This document shows positions 10,503 through 23,810 of a stretch of DNA of 64,000 nucleotides, in pieces (within the stretch, counting starts at the first letter, position 1; every line of letters begins with the position of its first letter). The translations under genes were made by a program, and so were the position numbers. Origin of the DNA: Rallus limicola (Eukaryota; Chordata; Aves; Gruiformes; Rallidae); assembly GCA_022605955.1 (NCBI GenBank), contig JAKCOZ010000003.1, forward strand, positions 54,126,179-54,190,178, given 5' to 3'. The notes below the pieces were generated by a model that had not been told where the DNA came from, did no database searches, and saw only the letters and a list, made by a program, of their open reading frames with translations.

Positions 10503-10683
10503 ACTAGAACAGATTGCCCAGAGAGGTGGTAGATCCCTCAACCCTGGAAATATGCAAGGTCAGGTTGGACAGGGCTCTGAGCAACCTGATATAGTTTAAG
10601 ATGTCACTGCTGATTGCAGACAAGGGTTGGACTAGATGGTCTTTAATAGTACCTTCTAACTCAAACCTATGATTTTATGATGT
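10503..10683 (+). mobile_element. CR1 LINE 3' end
   Basis: The sense strand shows AACAGATTGCCCAGAGAGGT (10508), GGTCAGGTTGGACAGGGCTC (10558), GGGTTGGACTAGATGGTCTT (10624) and the tail CCTATGATTTTATGATG (10664). These are the last 180 bases of avian CR1. The tail octamers are mutated (ATTTTATG for ATTCTATG), so the copy is not young. It is 5'-truncated near 10503. Confidence 0.9.
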
Positions 10684-13110
10684 TATATCAAAGTAGAGCT
10701 AAAACTGAATGCTAAGAAACCTTGTGTTTTAGGTTGTTTGTTGGGGTTTCTTTCATAAAATCCCATCTTGCATCATAAATCAAGTTCACATTCTACCTGG
10801 CTATCAGTCAATATGAAAAGTTGCAGTGGATTGCTTATGAGTTCTGAGCTGGATGTAGTTCTCACCAATAGAGGTTTATGGGCTTTCTTCAAGAACATGA
10901 GCAAAAGATAATTGTGTACAGTAAAAAGGTTGTGAGAGCTCTATGCCTTGCTGATGTGTCTCTGCCTGCCTTGTCTGTGCCCATTCCTTGGAAGTGCAAT
11001 CCTCTGTGCTCACAGAGGTTATGGCAACGTCTCCTGATCCCCCATCCTATCTCCTTTCTGGGTTTTGTGGCATTTTGGGTTTTGTTTTGTTGTGTTGTTT
11101 GCTTTTTTCTTATGGCAACAGCAGAAAATCCCAGGATGTCATCTTGGGAATGGTAAAATTCAGTTTTCTCTACATTACTAAAAAATTCGTCAGATTGTGG
11201 AAACTTGTTTTATTTTTCTTTCCCTTTTTAAAAAAGGTTTTTAAAGGACTTTACTCCGCACTATTTTCAAGACATGGAGAGCTTTAACAGTGAACATGGC
11301 AAAGATTGCCCTGTATGGCAGGTTGACTCAAGAGGACCTTGTCCTATGCATTACCCAGAAGCCAGTTTCAGTACCTTAAAAATATTTGAGACAGTTCTGT
11401 ACATGAGGGCATTTGGCATAATGGAGCAGTGAAATTAAGACTGCTCCAAAACACACTGGCCATAGGTAAACAACCTAACTGGAACAGTGCCTAACCCAAC
11501 TCCTGACCCACAACTGGAAATTGAGTCTGAGAATGATAGCTGTTCTGGACCAAAAAGTCACTGTCTGTTAGGGGATCATGCAGCACCTTAGGCAGATCCA
11601 TGGGGTGCAACAGGTTCCTCACACCTGCACATCGCTGCAGACTCGTTCCTATCTGGGTGAGAGTACTGTTAAAACTGCAGTAGTGGGCTTGAAGTTTTTT
11701 CTGTATACTTTGGAACTGTTTACATGTGTTGAGTAGGTGCATAGATACAAAAGTTGGAGTAGATACAATAATTTACCTGATTTCAACAATAATTTTTTAG
11801 CTTTATAGTGCTGCAGGTGGTGCTGTATTCATGTCTCTGTTGCAGAAAATTTCTAAGAAAATGCAGTGATTGGCAAATAAAATATTATTGTCATTACCAG
11901 ATGTAGCATGAATGGGTGGCTTTGAGTATAAAATAATCTCCAGTGCAACAGCTAAGTAAAAACAAATACACCGTCAAGTTGCTTAAAATGTTTTCTGGTT
12001 CCTTGTCATATTCTACCTTAATCAAAAGTTCAGACTAAATGAATTCAATCAAGTCTGGGGCTGCAGATAAGCCCTTGGGGTTTTTTTATAAAATCTGAGG
12101 CACAATATTGAATTTGAAACCATATTGTTTAGTATATTTGACTGAACCTTGGTCATTGACATCATATATGCACGTGTGTCCCAATTTCCTAATCTGTTCA
12201 TTGAGCTATTATTTACCTGATTTACAAAATGTTAAGTTTGAATTAATTGAGACAGGATTTTGGCCTGTCCTCATACAGCTTTGAAATTAGCAAGACAAAG
12301 CAAGGAGTTCTCCTGGTATAAATTCTGAAACCAAAATACACGTTTACTAATCCTGAATCTGAAGGTCAATGTGAAGAATGATGCCAAAGGCTATCTGAGG
12401 ACCTTTCGAAGCACCTTTGCTTGTTTCTGCATGCTCCAGGCAGCTGTGGAGTTCCAGGGACTATGAGGGAGCTTCTAAGATCTGCCAAACCCTTGGTGAT
12501 CTTAGATTAAAACACAATTGTACATTAATTTTTCTGCAGCTGTTGAGAATTTAATCTTAATAAAGATTTTGAGAAAAGTAATGTGCCCTGTGAGTCTGGT
12601 GGGGTCCTTCCTGGCATGCCATGGATAGTAGGTTGGTGTGTCCAGCCCCAAACTCCCCTTCCCTAATGGACTTCAGTGGTTTGACTTATGATTCTCAGGG
12701 GACCTTTTTTTGTGATTGGCGAAGCAATGATTCCTAAAAAATGAAAAATAATACAGAACAGTGAGCTGCCTGCTTTACAAGAGAGGTTTTTCCAGACATA
12801 CTGGAGGAGTGTTGTGAGTGTGAGTCCCACATTCAGCAGATTCCATTAGTTACTCTCAAGAGTCTTCCCTCCTGAGGATCCTCCTGCCTATGTTTTTAGA
12901 GCATCCTTCTTACTACGTAATGTTCACTCCCTAAATGGCTGATTTGCATGACTTAAACTTGCACATCTAATCTTTTTTCCATATGTATAAGAACATCCAG
13001 TAACTTAGAAAATGTTATTGACATCAAAGACCAGGAAGATGTGTATCTTTTCAGAAATGCATAGATGCTATTTCAAGGTTTACTTCTATTTATGGATTGC
13101 TTTTCTAAAT
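10684..13110. other. Unique sequence, no gene seen
   Basis: About 2.4 kb with no recognised mobile element. Overlapping frames at 10878-11156 and 10988-11287 (92 and 99 codons, + strand) and 11491-11742 (83 codons, - strand) have no family motif. The first two are hydrophobic because the DNA is T-rich. I treat all three as chance frames. Confidence 0.4.
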
Positions 13111-13141
13111 TTATATAAATATATATATGTATATATATATT
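13111..13141. repeat. AT-dinucleotide microsatellite
   Basis: A short, imperfect (TA)n tract of about 30 bases, interrupted by AAAT and a single G. Confidence 0.9.
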
Positions 13142-13299
13142 CTGATACACCATATTATCTTTCATTATCTGTGAACTGATGCCTTTGAACACTGGTCTGC
13201 AAAGTCAGTGCAGTAATTTCTGTGTAGCATAAGAGTCCTCATTGCACAGGAAGGTAATAATGAATCTCATTGCCCCAGTTACTATCACCAATGGAAAAG

Positions 13300-13450
13300 A
13301 GCTTGGCTGGGGAGCTGAAGTATGGCTGACGTGTCCCCGAGATGCCTGATTGCAATAATGACTCCAGGTGATGGTTAGCAGCTGGCACGAGTTAAAGAAA
13401 CATTCAACTGCTTGCAGGAGAGTTGTGTATAAGAGCCTGTGCTTTCAGCT
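13300..13450 (+). promoter_or_regulatory. Possible regulatory segment with TATA-like site
   Basis: A cluster of short motifs: ATTGCAAT (13349-13356, C/EBP-like), TGACGTG (13327, CRE-like half), CAGGTG (13365) and CAGCTG (13379) E-boxes, and TATAAGAG (13428-13435). Clustering of this kind can mark an enhancer or a TATA promoter, but each motif is short enough to occur by chance and no exon is seen downstream. This is weak support only. Confidence 0.22.
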
Positions 13451-13879
13451 ACAATAGGTACTATTGTTGCTAATTAAACCTTACTTACTTGAGCTGGATA
13501 GCAGACTGTTATCTTCTCGAGTCTACAGCTTCATTCAGTATTTCAGAGGGGTGAACAGTTGCATTAGAAAAGGAAGAAAAAGAATTTAAATTCTGATGAT
13601 TTAAAAGTCACTATTAGCTGGTTCAGATCTACCTGAAACCACCAAGCTGATGTGTTCATTTTGCAAATCCAAACTACTGTTAACAAGTAGCTCAGATCAC
13701 AAATGCCTCTGCCCAGCTACCAGACCTTCCATTATCTCTCCCTCAGTTTGTAGCACAGTCATGCTGAATACAAAAAAAATCGGAAACATAACATAGACAT
13801 TAAGTAGATTCATAGCATACATGGAGCCTATTAAAAAAGGCATATTCGGGACATGCAGACTCCTGCTAAATGTGAGGCT

Positions 13880-13960
13880 CTGCACTGCTCAGAATAAAAG
13901 GCAGAGAGGCAGGAGCTGGAGAGTGAGTGGTGAGTCATTAGTCCAGGGCTTGCGCTGCTG
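13880..13960 (+). promoter_or_regulatory. Possible TATA-type core promoter with AP-1 site
   Basis: AATAAAAG (13893-13900) resembles a TATA box. A perfect AP-1 site, TGAGTCA (13931-13937), lies about 35 bases downstream, and TGCTGAGCA (13956) resembles half of a Maf recognition element. The sequence from about 13900 to 14165 is more GC-rich than its surroundings, as a 5' exon might be. No coding exon or clear splice donor could be assigned, so this remains a suggestion. Confidence 0.22.
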
Positions 13961-14265
13961 AGCAAGGAGGGCAGCTTTACAGCCTGCATGCAGGAGCCTG
14001 TTCACAGGACAGGAAGGGTCTGAGTCTGCTACCGACTGTGCATCCAGTAAGAAAACGGACCTTGTGTACCCAAGCAGGTGTCATTCTCAGTGCAGCAGCT
14101 TTGAGTCGTGCTGGGGAGAAGGGATTAGATTGCCTGGAAAATTGGTGCTTTCCAGGTGATTCCATGGAATATGAGAGCTTCCTTTATAACTTTGATAAAT
14201 TTCAGGTGCTAGGACATGTCATTTTGGTGGGGGGGGGAATAGAGGGAGCTGTGTTAAAACTTTAG

Positions 14266-17200
14266 AAAAAGAGTACCCTGTGTAATCCACCTGAATTTGT
14301 TCTGCACTCCCCAGTAGAAGAAATTATATTATTCTATTTGTAAATTCTCAACAGTCCATTCTTTTTTAATGAAATGAATCTAGACAGCTTGCACTTGGCT
14401 AGCATCTTTTTATAGCAATGTTTACAAAAGAATTCACAAATGATACAATGAGATCAGTTCAAAAACATTGAATGCCTATGAACATTTTTGTTGAGAATTA
14501 TATGCCATAGACACACACATAATTTATTGATGGTCCACAGTAACTTTTTATGTGGTTAATTTAGCCTGTGGTTCTTAAGCCCCGAGATGACCTTGTATTT
14601 GCCATGTATGTGTACAGACTGCTGACATATGGTAACTGAACCCTTCATGGCTTCAGTTTGATTTAGCTTGCTTCCCTTTGGGGGTGAAGTAACCTAACTG
14701 AACTACTACCACCTTAGGTGCGTGCACATATATTATTTCATTTCAATTGATTAATTTTAATACAATTTCACTTATTTTCTTAATTCAGACTAATATTTTC
14801 CAAATGTCTCCATACAGACAATTACTAGGCAAGACTAAGTCTTACATATACACATAGTTCAGGGTTTATCATGTTTGAAGGGTTTTTTCCCCCAAGTTCT
14901 CTCTTTGTACTTTCTCTTCCCAGCCATGGATAGTTTCTTTGTCACTCCTTAAGGTTTATCTCCTTACATATATTTCTCAGGTGTCAGTATTTCTCTTTTA
15001 TATTGAACATTCATAGCATAGAGTCTCTACTGGTTTTGAATTAGAGTAAAAACAAAGATTACGTTGTTAATTTGAAATGTTTATTGTAAATACCTTTGAT
15101 AAGGCTGTGTCAGGATCAGCTCTATGTAATCTGCAACGTATATATTGTTCAGTTTAGTTACATGGAAAAAGAACTCTTTCATTTTAAAAGAGCTATGCTT
15201 TAACACTTGCTAGCTTTCAATATTTCTGCCTATGATCAGTAAACCCATGATCTTGTACATCAGTGATTGCTCAAGGGCTTACACGTGTCTCTATGTCAAT
15301 ATGCAACAGATCTTAAAGCCAACACAACTTTTATCTCAAGTTTACTACCACATGCTAACAGATGTTGTATTAAATTTCTTCTCCTACACTCACATGCTTC
15401 TTCAATACATTGTGAAACTTACCTCTCCTTGTAGTTCTGTTATTGACCTCCCTTTAAAAACATTCACAAATCTTTCCATATCTCTAATGAGTGCAGCTGA
15501 GGAAATGTGGGCTGCCGCTTGATGAAATTTAAGGTCATCTGAAAAAAAGGACTTTAAAGAGAATGAGCAAAATAAATTATGAGTGCTAATCATAGCCGCA
15601 CAATTTTTCATATTTTTCCCAATAGTCCAGATATAAATATATCTGAACAGGCTCATATGTTTTTTGGTGAGATCTCATTATATACTAAGCAAATCTTTCT
15701 TGTTGAGAAATATATTCAATTAATTACATCGCTCTTCAGTATAAAATGTCCCCAGTGAGTTTGAGGTTCTAATATACTTCACACACTGCTTCACTTCAAG
15801 CATTCACTAGTATAAATCTGCTTGTGCAGAAAACACTGGAGGAGTGGGTTACTCAGAGCCCTGCCAGGCACTGAGCTCCCGCGCTGCCGCCCTGGGTGCT
15901 CCTGCTTGCTCTCAAGGGCACTCCAGCACTGATGAGTCTCCCTGGGCTCTTCAGGCACTGATAATTTGCCCAGCCACTTGAGGCACTGACACAGAGCTAC
16001 CTGCTTGGTGTGTCTATGGGACAAATGCGCTTCAGAGACTGAACAAAATAACACACTCATTAGCCGTGCCTTACCCCATATGTATAGCACCAGAAAAGTA
16101 TAGATGCCAGCTGAAAGATTGGAATAAGAAAAAAAAAAATTATTTTGTCACTTAATTGCAAGAACAGTGTCAAAAGATTCTAGAAATAAACTAGGTGTGA
16201 AAGGAAAGTCCCAAATTGCGAGCGGAGAAATGACAAGGACCTCCATTTTCCTGACAACTTCCTTGGGGAAAGGGAATTGTTCTAAGGATGGGTTAGGCAG
16301 CGCTGACAGCTTGTCTGCCTGATTTGCGCAAAGCACAGTGCCTCATTCATCTTGATTTTCTCTATAATTTTTTTCTCGGTGAAGTAATTAGCAGAAATGC
16401 TTATTTCCATATAGTAGTGGTCAGATGACTTGAAAGAAAAAGAAGGAAGAAATTTTCATTTTGAAAGCCAGAGATTGAGTAGTTAGCAGAATACAGAGTA
16501 AATTCACCCCTAAAAGATACAGTTTTGCAGTTAACATTGGCTCAAAAACTAGCTTGTTTGTTCTAGTCTGTTCTTGTCATATTTTTTTTTCTTCCCTGAA
16601 CATATACCAAATCTTACCAGAATTGAACTCTGGGGTGTCAATATACATCAAAATCAAATAATTAACTGAAGGTAGGACAATGAAATTCTGAAAGTTTTTT
16701 AAAAAAAAAAAAAGTTTGCGCTGTGGGTAATTTGTCCTGGGTAACAATTTGTAGCAAAGAGACTGTAAACACACCACAATAACTGCTTGTGCTCTCCTGA
16801 GAGCCACAACTACTGACTGTAACATATGAATATGGGTGTTGGACTGCACTGATTTCATCTGAATGTGGAATATGCTTAAAATTGCATGTACGAATAACAC
16901 ATGAAGTTTTTTTCAACAAATGAGTACATCTGAATTCATTTTAGAGCTTGTTGAAAATTAAAATAAATTCTGGGTGGTATACACTCAATGCCTTTGGCTT
17001 TGGAACTTGATTCTTCCATTGATCCCAAAAGTTAGCTGGCCCTGGGTCACTCTGCAAGACAAATTTACTGCCTTCTCCTGTCTGAAGAAATCTCTCAGGA
17101 GTGAAGCGGTGTCTGTGCTCCCATTGTGAAGGATTACTGGGTTCACATCAGATTTCACTGGTTTCTGCAAAGTATATGAATCTAAGAGCTCTGTAGCACA

Positions 17201-20200
17201 TTTTATAAACCAGTCAATAAAACATTATTCTGATTTTTTTTAAGTGAGCCATGAGTTATTGTCAGGAACGTGAATTGATTTCACAAGTGGTTGGAATTTA
17301 TTTTCTTCTTAGTTATTTTCTATCTGAATTCTTCTAAGTCTACTCTCATTAGCCAGATACAACTCTCTTCTTTTCAATAGGTGTAATTTAATAGTATTTT
17401 GTTTGGTTGTGCTGTAGGCTATATGTTCTTTGATGAGAACTGATTTGTAACTTCTATAGGGCTAATTGGATTTGCTGATTATGTCACTGAAGCTAAAAAA
17501 AATTACATTCCCATGAAGTGGAATCTTGACAGATTTTCTTTCAGAAATAATACTCTCTTCTTCCTGATAACAGTGTATTGCTTCAAGTTGGCTAAATAAT
17601 CCTCTATCTTCTTTTTTCTTTTCTTTTCTTTTTTTTTGTGATTGTGTTATTTCCCTAAAGTGTAGCTTCTATTCAGAGCTGCATCTTTTGAAAGTCACAC
17701 TTTCCAAAGCATGAAGGGAATATTTCTGGATTATAGACAATTTGAAATGAGAAATAAGCTAGTGTGCATAGGTAACAAATACTTTTAACAGATTGTAGTC
17801 TAGAAGGCTTTAACAGCCTCACATACCATTTACAAGGTGGGAAAGTATTATTAGTTGATGTCATACATGAAGTGAGACAAGGAAAAGCGTAGAGGTTTTG
17901 AAAATAACTGTTATCATTGGCCAGTTTCACTGAAATTAATCACTGAGCTAGGTATAAGCAGAATTAGGTCATTTGAGTAGTCCCATTATACATGACTATA
18001 ACAAGAATATAACACAGGGTGAGTCCTGGAAAAAAAATTCATTTACATTGATTAAAACTGATTCTTGAAAAAGACAATCAGATACCTTCCTATCCACTTC
18101 TGTGACACTGATGGCAATGTTTTCATTCATTTTCCATGATAGTTTTACTGTGTTGATTTTACATTACCCATTTCATGAACTTTTTTCAAGTTACACGTTG
18201 AAATTCAGAATCTTTGAAATTCATTGTCAGATGTGTTCACTCATATGCCTCCTTCAGAAATATCCACATGAATATGTTGTTTCAAACAGGTTGAGATGAA
18301 AGTTGGTAAATAGAGGAATGGATCAACTTGCCAGAGAGAACAGGACTTGATGCACATCCAGTCCTCTGCTGGTTTCACTTCTGCAAATCCGTAAGAACTA
18401 ATTTCCTTTTCCTATTTATTGAGGTCAGTTGTTCACCGGAAATCACAACCTTTAATTTCTTTCAAGACTGTCAAAAGTACACAGCATGGCCAAAGACTTG
18501 AATGAACATGTAACTTTAGGAGTCTGCTCAGATGCTTAAGTTGTATTGTTAATGTTAGCTGACATGTAGTGACAAAGATTGCCAGTTGGATAATATTGAA
18601 ATATCCCGGAGAAAAGGTCACACCATAGCATAAGGACCTGAGGTGTGATATTGGAGATGTTGGAAGCTGTTTCTGACCCTGTTTCCCTCTGGGCTCAGGA
18701 TGTCCTTGTGCTTAGTGTGGATCAGAAGAGCTGGCTGAAGATTCTTCTCTTCCAGACCCAGGTATTTGATGGTGATTTTTTCATTGCCAAAGAAACCTAG
18801 CTGTTGCAGCCATGGCTAATTTGCAAAGGGGAGAACAAAGAGGAGAGGGACTGCATCTATTCTACCAGTTGTTACAAAAATGTCCCTAGATCTTTACAAG
18901 AAATCCCAGTTACCAACACTGCTTTGAATGTTTCTTTGTGTGCATATATTGCCAGGATATACTTTCTGTGATAAAATACTTGATTATTGTTCCTTCTGTA
19001 ATTTGTGATGAAAAGACATATTCAGTGACAGAAAATAAATTTTCAGCACAGTATGCTACCTATCAATATTTTTATATGGATATCAAGAATATTCAAAAAA
19101 TATTTTCAAAAGAATGAAAAATATGGAGAAGAAGACAACAGCTTTCATACAAGAGAATCTGAGTATTTCTACATTTCTGATTTAACTACCACTTTAGTTT
19201 AAGGTATAGGGAAAGAGTTGATGTTGCTTTTAATCACCAGTATTTGTACTTCCATTTCTACAAATGTGTTTTTTCTTTGCCAGCAATTTGCAATGACACG
19301 ACTGTACAATTCTGTGAGACCTTTAAAGTAATCCTGTCTTTCTATCCAATATTGTAATTTAGGGAAATGTCGTTGAATACATAAAAATTATCTTGGCATT
19401 GCCTTGTTCCATAACATCCAAATATGGAATAAATGGGCAGGTTCACATGGAAAGGTGACCTTTTTCTGGATACATCAGGATGGAAAATAATTGAATCAGC
19501 CTTTTATTACTTAACTGACTGTACACATTCTAGGATACTTGTTTACAAATATTTTTTTTTTGTTTCTGTAGCTCTTTTGCATTCTGAATCTCTCTCTTTC
19601 CAGGTTTCCATAGCAACTCTTGTACAGCTTGATCATTAGAAAGAAGTTCTCTTTAATTGATCTCCTAATGTATAGCTTAATAGTAACTGTTAAGTAGTCT
19701 TTTGTTTCCAGGTCATATTTAAGGTTCATATATTTGCATAAAAACATCTCATTAACTCAAACCAATCATTATTAGTAATTTTCTTCCTTTAGTTTTTTAA
19801 TAACTAAACCCTCATTGAGGTTTTACAAATAGCAAATATTTATAGCTTGTAGAAAGGGCTTTCTCTGTGAGCCTGGGTGCTTTGTTTCTACAAGCAGCAA
19901 GAAAATTACAGAGCTGCAAAATTTTGATCACATTATACGAAAAGAAAGTGTCTTTTTCTCCAATTGAAATTTAAATAGACTGTGCTAACTATAGGCCAGA
20001 GGCAATACTTAACAGCAAAGTTGTAGAGTATTAGAAGCTTGTACAAATATGAATAACAATATAAAAAATAACCAAGAATAACTGCAAATTTCCCTGCCCC
20101 CACTGGCAGCACAAAAGCCACAAGATTCTTGCACTAAGTAGCAGTGTTTTCAATGACATCTTTACCTTAAATAGTCAAGTGTAGATATGTAAAATTAAGT

Positions 20201-20460
20201 GAAAATAACATGTAGACATTGCTATTTATTTGGCAGCAAAGCATCCAATTTGATATCTGTGATTGTTAGATGAAGAATTGAAATTAGCCATATGCTTCCT
20301 AGTACATATAGATGCCAATTTAAATAGGTATGAAATTGGTTTTACTGAACAAAATTTGTTGTAAATAAATATGTCTGCAAATATGTTGTTTGCTTCATCT
20401 TCTTGTGTATGGAAGAATTGAAATGTAAATTTGGATCAGCTGAAAATTCAAGATTTTTGA
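14266..20460. other. Long AT-rich unique sequence, no gene seen
   Basis: About 6 kb with no recognised transposable element. It contains a GC-richer patch at 15830-16020, a run of 13 A near 16700, and a pyrimidine tract near 17610-17638 made of TTTTC units. All frames are at most 107 codons and lack motifs. Conserved non-coding elements could be present, but this cannot be judged from one sequence. Confidence 0.4.
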
Positions 20461-20463
20461 GGT

Positions 20464-20484
20464 GGGGAGGGAGGGTAGAGGGGG
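20464..20484 (+). other. Canonical G-quadruplex motif
   Basis: The + strand reads GGGG, A, GGG, A, GGG, TAGA, GGGGG. That is four G-runs of at least three with loops of 1, 1 and 4 bases, meeting the usual pattern for an intramolecular quadruplex. Such short loops favour a stable fold. No gene or promoter is evident beside it. Confidence 0.85.
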
Positions 20485-20703
20485 ATGAAGGATGGAAGGA
20501 CAGCTTTCACCACTGTAAAGATCCCAAATTTTACCCTGGTCTTCTGTAACAGACTTTATATCCTACTCTGGAGACTGTTCATATTAAAAGTATGGTTTAA
20601 AAATAAGATCATTAGGCCCAAATGCATATTTAGGCCACACCATCATGCTAAGCTCCTGAAAATGTAATTAGCAAATACAATCTTTTCTTCTTTTCCCCTC
20701 TTG

Positions 20704-20717
20704 TTTTTTTTTTTTTT
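20704..20717. repeat. Run of 14 T
   Basis: An uninterrupted T homopolymer at the centre of a pyrimidine-rich stretch (about 20680-20725). Confidence 0.95.
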
Positions 20718-23030
20718 CTCTTGCATCCTTGACCTCTGTGTGTCTTTATAGAAACTCTAATAGCATTAACATTATGCTACGATTAAAAAGCTAGACAGCA
20801 CAACAATGCTGCTTGACAAGATATTTTTACAATCCTTTTTGATGTCATTCTGTTGGTATTGAATGTCCTTTGAACTCTTGCAAATTAAGTGGATGTTCAG
20901 TGGATGTATTCTCATATGGTATCTCTTTGTGTTATCTGTTAGGTCTCTTCTGCTGTTTGGAATGAAGGATTGGTTTCCATTTATGCTAGCACCTATAATT
21001 TTGTTAAACAGCAATTATTCATACATAACATGGATTTCAGAATTAGGTTTAAAAAAATGGTTTTACTATCACTTTTCAATATGTTAAATGTATGTTTCAA
21101 GCTAAATGTATAAAGTCTGTGCAAGCTAAACTCATACATACAAGTGCATGAGCTTTTGTTTCCTCAACTATTTTTGTCAACTAACATCAGAGTTTACCCA
21201 TAAATATGAAGACAGCCCCCAACATGCCAGCAGTGTAATATCACTACTGGTTGTATAATTTTGTGTGTGCTCTAGTCACATTATACAGGCGTAACAACAG
21301 GAAAGGTGTAGAGCCTGAAAAGTCCTGTGTAAATTAAAAGCATGTTGTCTAGAAAAAGCATCAAAGCATCTAATGGGGTAAAAAGAAGGTCACTGTCACA
21401 TTGTGAATTTTCCCTTCCATAGCCAGGTTAGTGCAGAACTGCAAGGTATATATTGTGTGTTTTCATCTGGAATGAAAATCTAATGTTTTTCCTTAAACCT
21501 CTCTGCATTTTCAAGACCAGTAAGACTGATAAGAATCATCATTAGTGCAAGAACCCTTACCTCTGAAAAAAGCAAACCAAAATAAAACACACAAGCATGG
21601 GAATGTTTATTATCTAGACTTGAAACTGAACCACCGTCACAGGAGGGAAAAGCCAGGAAGGAATAAAGATGGAATTCCTCAGGAATGTCACAAGGAGAGA
21701 TGTCGCAGCGTGGTTTGACAATAACAGGTTCCAACAAGTCAAGAAGCATCAACCAGGATTAAAGCAGATAATAAAGGAACCGAGCAACCCAGTGACACTT
21801 AGATTTATGAACCAAGAACAGGAGGCCTGTAGTTAAGCTTCAAGCAGGCTTCTTTTCTTAGGAAAAAGACAGAGGGATTGAAACAGGAGCTGAAACTGCT
21901 GATAAAAAGTAGTAAACCCAAGTAAGATTCTGGTGACTGTACTGTTTCACTCTGCCATGCCATCAGAGATGTGACAAGTCCAGATAACACATATGATAGC
22001 TGTGCAAAAGACTGAAAGAAAATGAAAGAATGTGGATACTAAGAGCAGTATAACGAACTGAAGGCAAGTTTAATTTATGCACCTGCAATAGGTATTTTGC
22101 TGTTGAGAAGGATGTGAAATGGACTTAGACAGTGATTAACTTATACAGAATACTAGTAAGTAGCAGCTCTCAGAAAAATACACTGTATTTTTATTATGTA
22201 CAAAAAGTATTTACTAACAGGACATTATTAACCATATAAAAAAATAAGTTTTATATTGTCTTCCCTGGGTCCAGATTTGTGCATCTGCATTAGGACACTG
22301 GCAAGCTCAGACTGCTTTTATTCTTCCCTGAAGCCGTTTCCTTTTTGTTCAAAATCTGGAAATTTTAATTTCTTCTCATTGTTGTATGTAAAACCTTGTG
22401 ACTTTCTGCTTCATAATTCATGCCCTGCATTGAAGAGAGACCTACTAACCCAGACTTTCCCCAACAGTCATCAGTTAAGTGCATCACAATCTTTACTGGC
22501 TTAATTTGTTGGATGAAAGGCTGTTATTTCCATTGTGCAAATGCTAAACTAAGGCCTAAAGAATTATTTTCTCAGGCAGAATTCTATTTCCAGAGAGCTG
22601 AATAAAGATTAGTTTCAAGCATGTCTGTAAGTTCAAGCAATGTGTATTGGGCACAGATATATTGTTCCTTTCTATTTCTTCTTGCATTGCACCCTCTGTT
22701 TTGCCTGCTCCAAAAGATCCTTCCTCCAGTTTTGTCTCTGTTTTAACACTGCCTCTTCATTGCCACACTTGGCACTTCTCAGACTTCAGTTCTGTCTTTA
22801 AATCTACTTCCTCACCAAGTTGTCTCTTAACCGGTTTCACCCTGAAGCACCCCATTGCCTTCCGAAGCTTCACAAGGGCTGATGAATATCCTTTGTTGCC
22901 TTCCTTGGGTCACTTTTTAGGGCCATGGTGTGACTCAGTGGACTCCATGGCATGACCAGCATTTCGAGACAAATGAGCTCCGATAGAAAGATTACAAGAC
23001 AGTGTGTGAGGTTTCTTGAAAAGTGGGAAA
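20718..23030. other. Unique sequence, no gene seen
   Basis: No repeat family is recognised. Frames at 22256-22504, 22420-22605 and 22647-22955 (+ strand) lie in a C/T-rich stretch and encode Ser/Leu/Pro-rich strings typical of chance frames in such DNA. No splice-flanked exon is persuasive. Confidence 0.4.
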
Positions 23031-23039
23031 CTTCACAGA

Positions 23040-23810
23040 TGGGTGAAGCAGGCTTACTTCAGTCTTCCTATTTGTCCAGTAGTTAAGGAATGCCTCACCC
23101 ATGGTCACTTGCAGCATGCTGTGCAAAAAGAAGCAAGGCAGCTAAAGTAGTAGCTGGCATGCAGGGGTTTGTAGTGGTCCCAGGGGAGCTGCTAGTGGAA
23201 AGGAGATGCCTTGATGTGGATTGCTAGTCTTGTGGCATATCCTACCTAGCTGGTGTAGCCATTTCTGATGCTGTACAACTGCTGAAGGTGGATGCTTTTA
23301 TGTGGATCGCGGTCTGCAGAAAATGCCCTGAGCCAGTACCAGAAGCTATGGCAGCAGCCTCCCCTGTGCAAGCAAGCACTGATAGTTGTGACAGAGCAAA
23401 TGAGGAACTGCAATGAGGTGAACAGGCTTCAGTACATCCAGAGGTGAACAGAGGTAACAAATCTGAGGCCCACAGGAGGGATGCTGCAGAGACCATAGCA
23501 TAAGATCCCCCAAGGACCAAAACAATAAAAAAAACACATAGGAGAGGTAAAGCAGGAGCTTTCAAAGTGGATACTACTTCTAGCAGCCAAAGCAAGGCTT
23601 CACATCCATGCACTCCTGTTCATATATCAAACAGGCCCAGGGATGTGACATCAGTCAGGGCAAACATGTTCTCCTGGTGGAAATCCAGGTGGACCCAGGT
23701 AACTGGTTTGGAAACAGACCTGGAATGAGGCAACAAAAAGTTTCAGGTTTTTTGGTAACTCATGTGTTGGTAGAGGCACTCATCTTCCAGTCTGAATTAC
23801 CCTGAAGAAA
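23040..23810 (+). other. GC-richer segment, possibly decayed retroelement
   Basis: This 0.8-kb stretch is richer in GC than its flanks. GAGGTGAACAGGCTTCAGTA (23416) followed by CATCCAGAGG would read EVNRLQYIQR on the + strand. This loosely resembles a coiled-coil segment of the first ORF of bird CR1 elements, but the match is too short to be secure. The 123-codon frame on the - strand (23242-23613) has no recognisable motif and looks like antisense noise. A retroelement 5' region, an LTR, or simply GC-rich unique sequence are all possible. Strand is a guess. Confidence 0.25.

Noticed and set aside
23242..23613. 123-codon frame on the - strand with hydrophobic segments
   Set aside because: It lies in a GC-richer block with possible + strand retroelement sequence and shows no family motif. 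Antisense readings of GC-rich DNA often stay open.
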